Below the pieces are notes generated by a model. It saw only the letters and a program-made list of their open reading frames with translations. It did not search any database and was not told the DNA's origin. This document shows positions 7,073-7,131 of a stretch of DNA of 7,131 nucleotides, piece by piece; within the stretch, counting starts at the first letter, position 1, and each line of letters opens with the position of its first letter. The DNA lies in assembly GCA_003235465.1 (NCBI GenBank), contig QJWD01000030.1, positions 1 through 7,131 on the forward strand. The letters run 5' to 3'. A program made the translations under genes and the position numbers. Source of the stretch: Nitrospirota bacterium (lineage in GTDB: Bacteria > Nitrospinota > Nitrospinia > Nitrospinales > VA-1).

Positions 7073-7131
7073 TCAAATTGCATAGACGATGCCATTTTTC
7101 AGGAAGTTTTCCAGCGGTTTGAGAAAGCCTT
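7073..7131 (-). CDS. Possible C-terminal end of a minus-strand gene (partial, unidentified)
   Basis: Reading leftwards from the window edge, one minus frame gives GFLKPLENFLKNGIVYAI and stops with TGA at 7075-7073. The amphipathic pattern looks like a protein C-terminus, but only 18 codons are present. The plus strand is also open here from ATG 7031 to the edge, so strand assignment is uncertain. No family can be named. Confidence 0.3.
   Translation of the reverse strand, partial: GFLKPLENFLKNGIVYAI

Noticed and set aside
7031..7131. Plus-strand frame from ATG 7031 open to the window edge (starts MSSRVSFRSGKSYP)
   Set aside because: It has no good ribosome site, no recognisable motif and only 33 codons. 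The minus strand also has an open frame here, so I could not support it as a gene, though it cannot be excluded without the following sequence.
1..7131. CRISPR arrays, tRNA or rRNA genes, insertion sequences, attachment sites
   Set aside because: No regularly spaced repeats, transposase motifs, terminal inverted repeats with target duplications, or tRNA-like cloverleaf sequences were seen by eye.

Overview
The window reads as one strongly GC-rich, gene-dense, plus-strand operon from a Gram-negative (diderm) bacterium. The diderm assignment rests on gene 4, a secreted protein with an outer-membrane beta-barrel of the alginate-export (AlgE-like) type ending in a terminal Phe. GC-rich third positions and long antisense shadow ORFs fit a high-GC proteobacterium or a similar phylum. 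I cannot name the species from sequence alone.

Layout: bases 1-46 hold the last codons of an upstream gene, whose stop overlaps the next start (ATGA). Bases 43-1812 encode a complete half-size ABC exporter (membrane domain plus ATPase). Bases 1812-3011 encode an aminoglycoside-phosphotransferase/choline-kinase-fold protein whose catalytic-loop Asp appears to be Ser. Bases 3011-5050 encode a two-domain enzyme: an N-terminal MurG/GT28-like glycosyltransferase (COG4671-like) fused to a C-terminal NodB-like polysaccharide deacetylase. Bases 4986-6872 encode an outer-membrane protein with an N-terminal OB-like (DUF5666-like) region followed by an AlgE-like barrel. Genes 0/1, 1/2 and 2/3 touch or overlap by 1-4 bases. 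Gene 4 starts inside the 3' tail of gene 3, and that tail does not look like genuine coding sequence.

Bases 6873-7131 are lower in GC and hold no long gene. They contain three small GC-rich inverted repeats directly after the operon, a 22-codon minus-strand ORF with a near-perfect Shine-Dalgarno sequence, and a possible minus-strand gene tail at the window edge.

Inferred logic: the glycosyltransferase builds a sugar conjugate, its deacetylase domain removes N- or O-acyl groups, the kinase-like protein modifies or binds an intermediate, the ABC exporter moves the product across the inner membrane, and the barrel may pass it through the outer membrane. The set is plausible as a small synthesis-and-export pathway for a modified glycan or glycoconjugate. 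The substrate is unknown, and the link between the barrel and the other genes is positional only.
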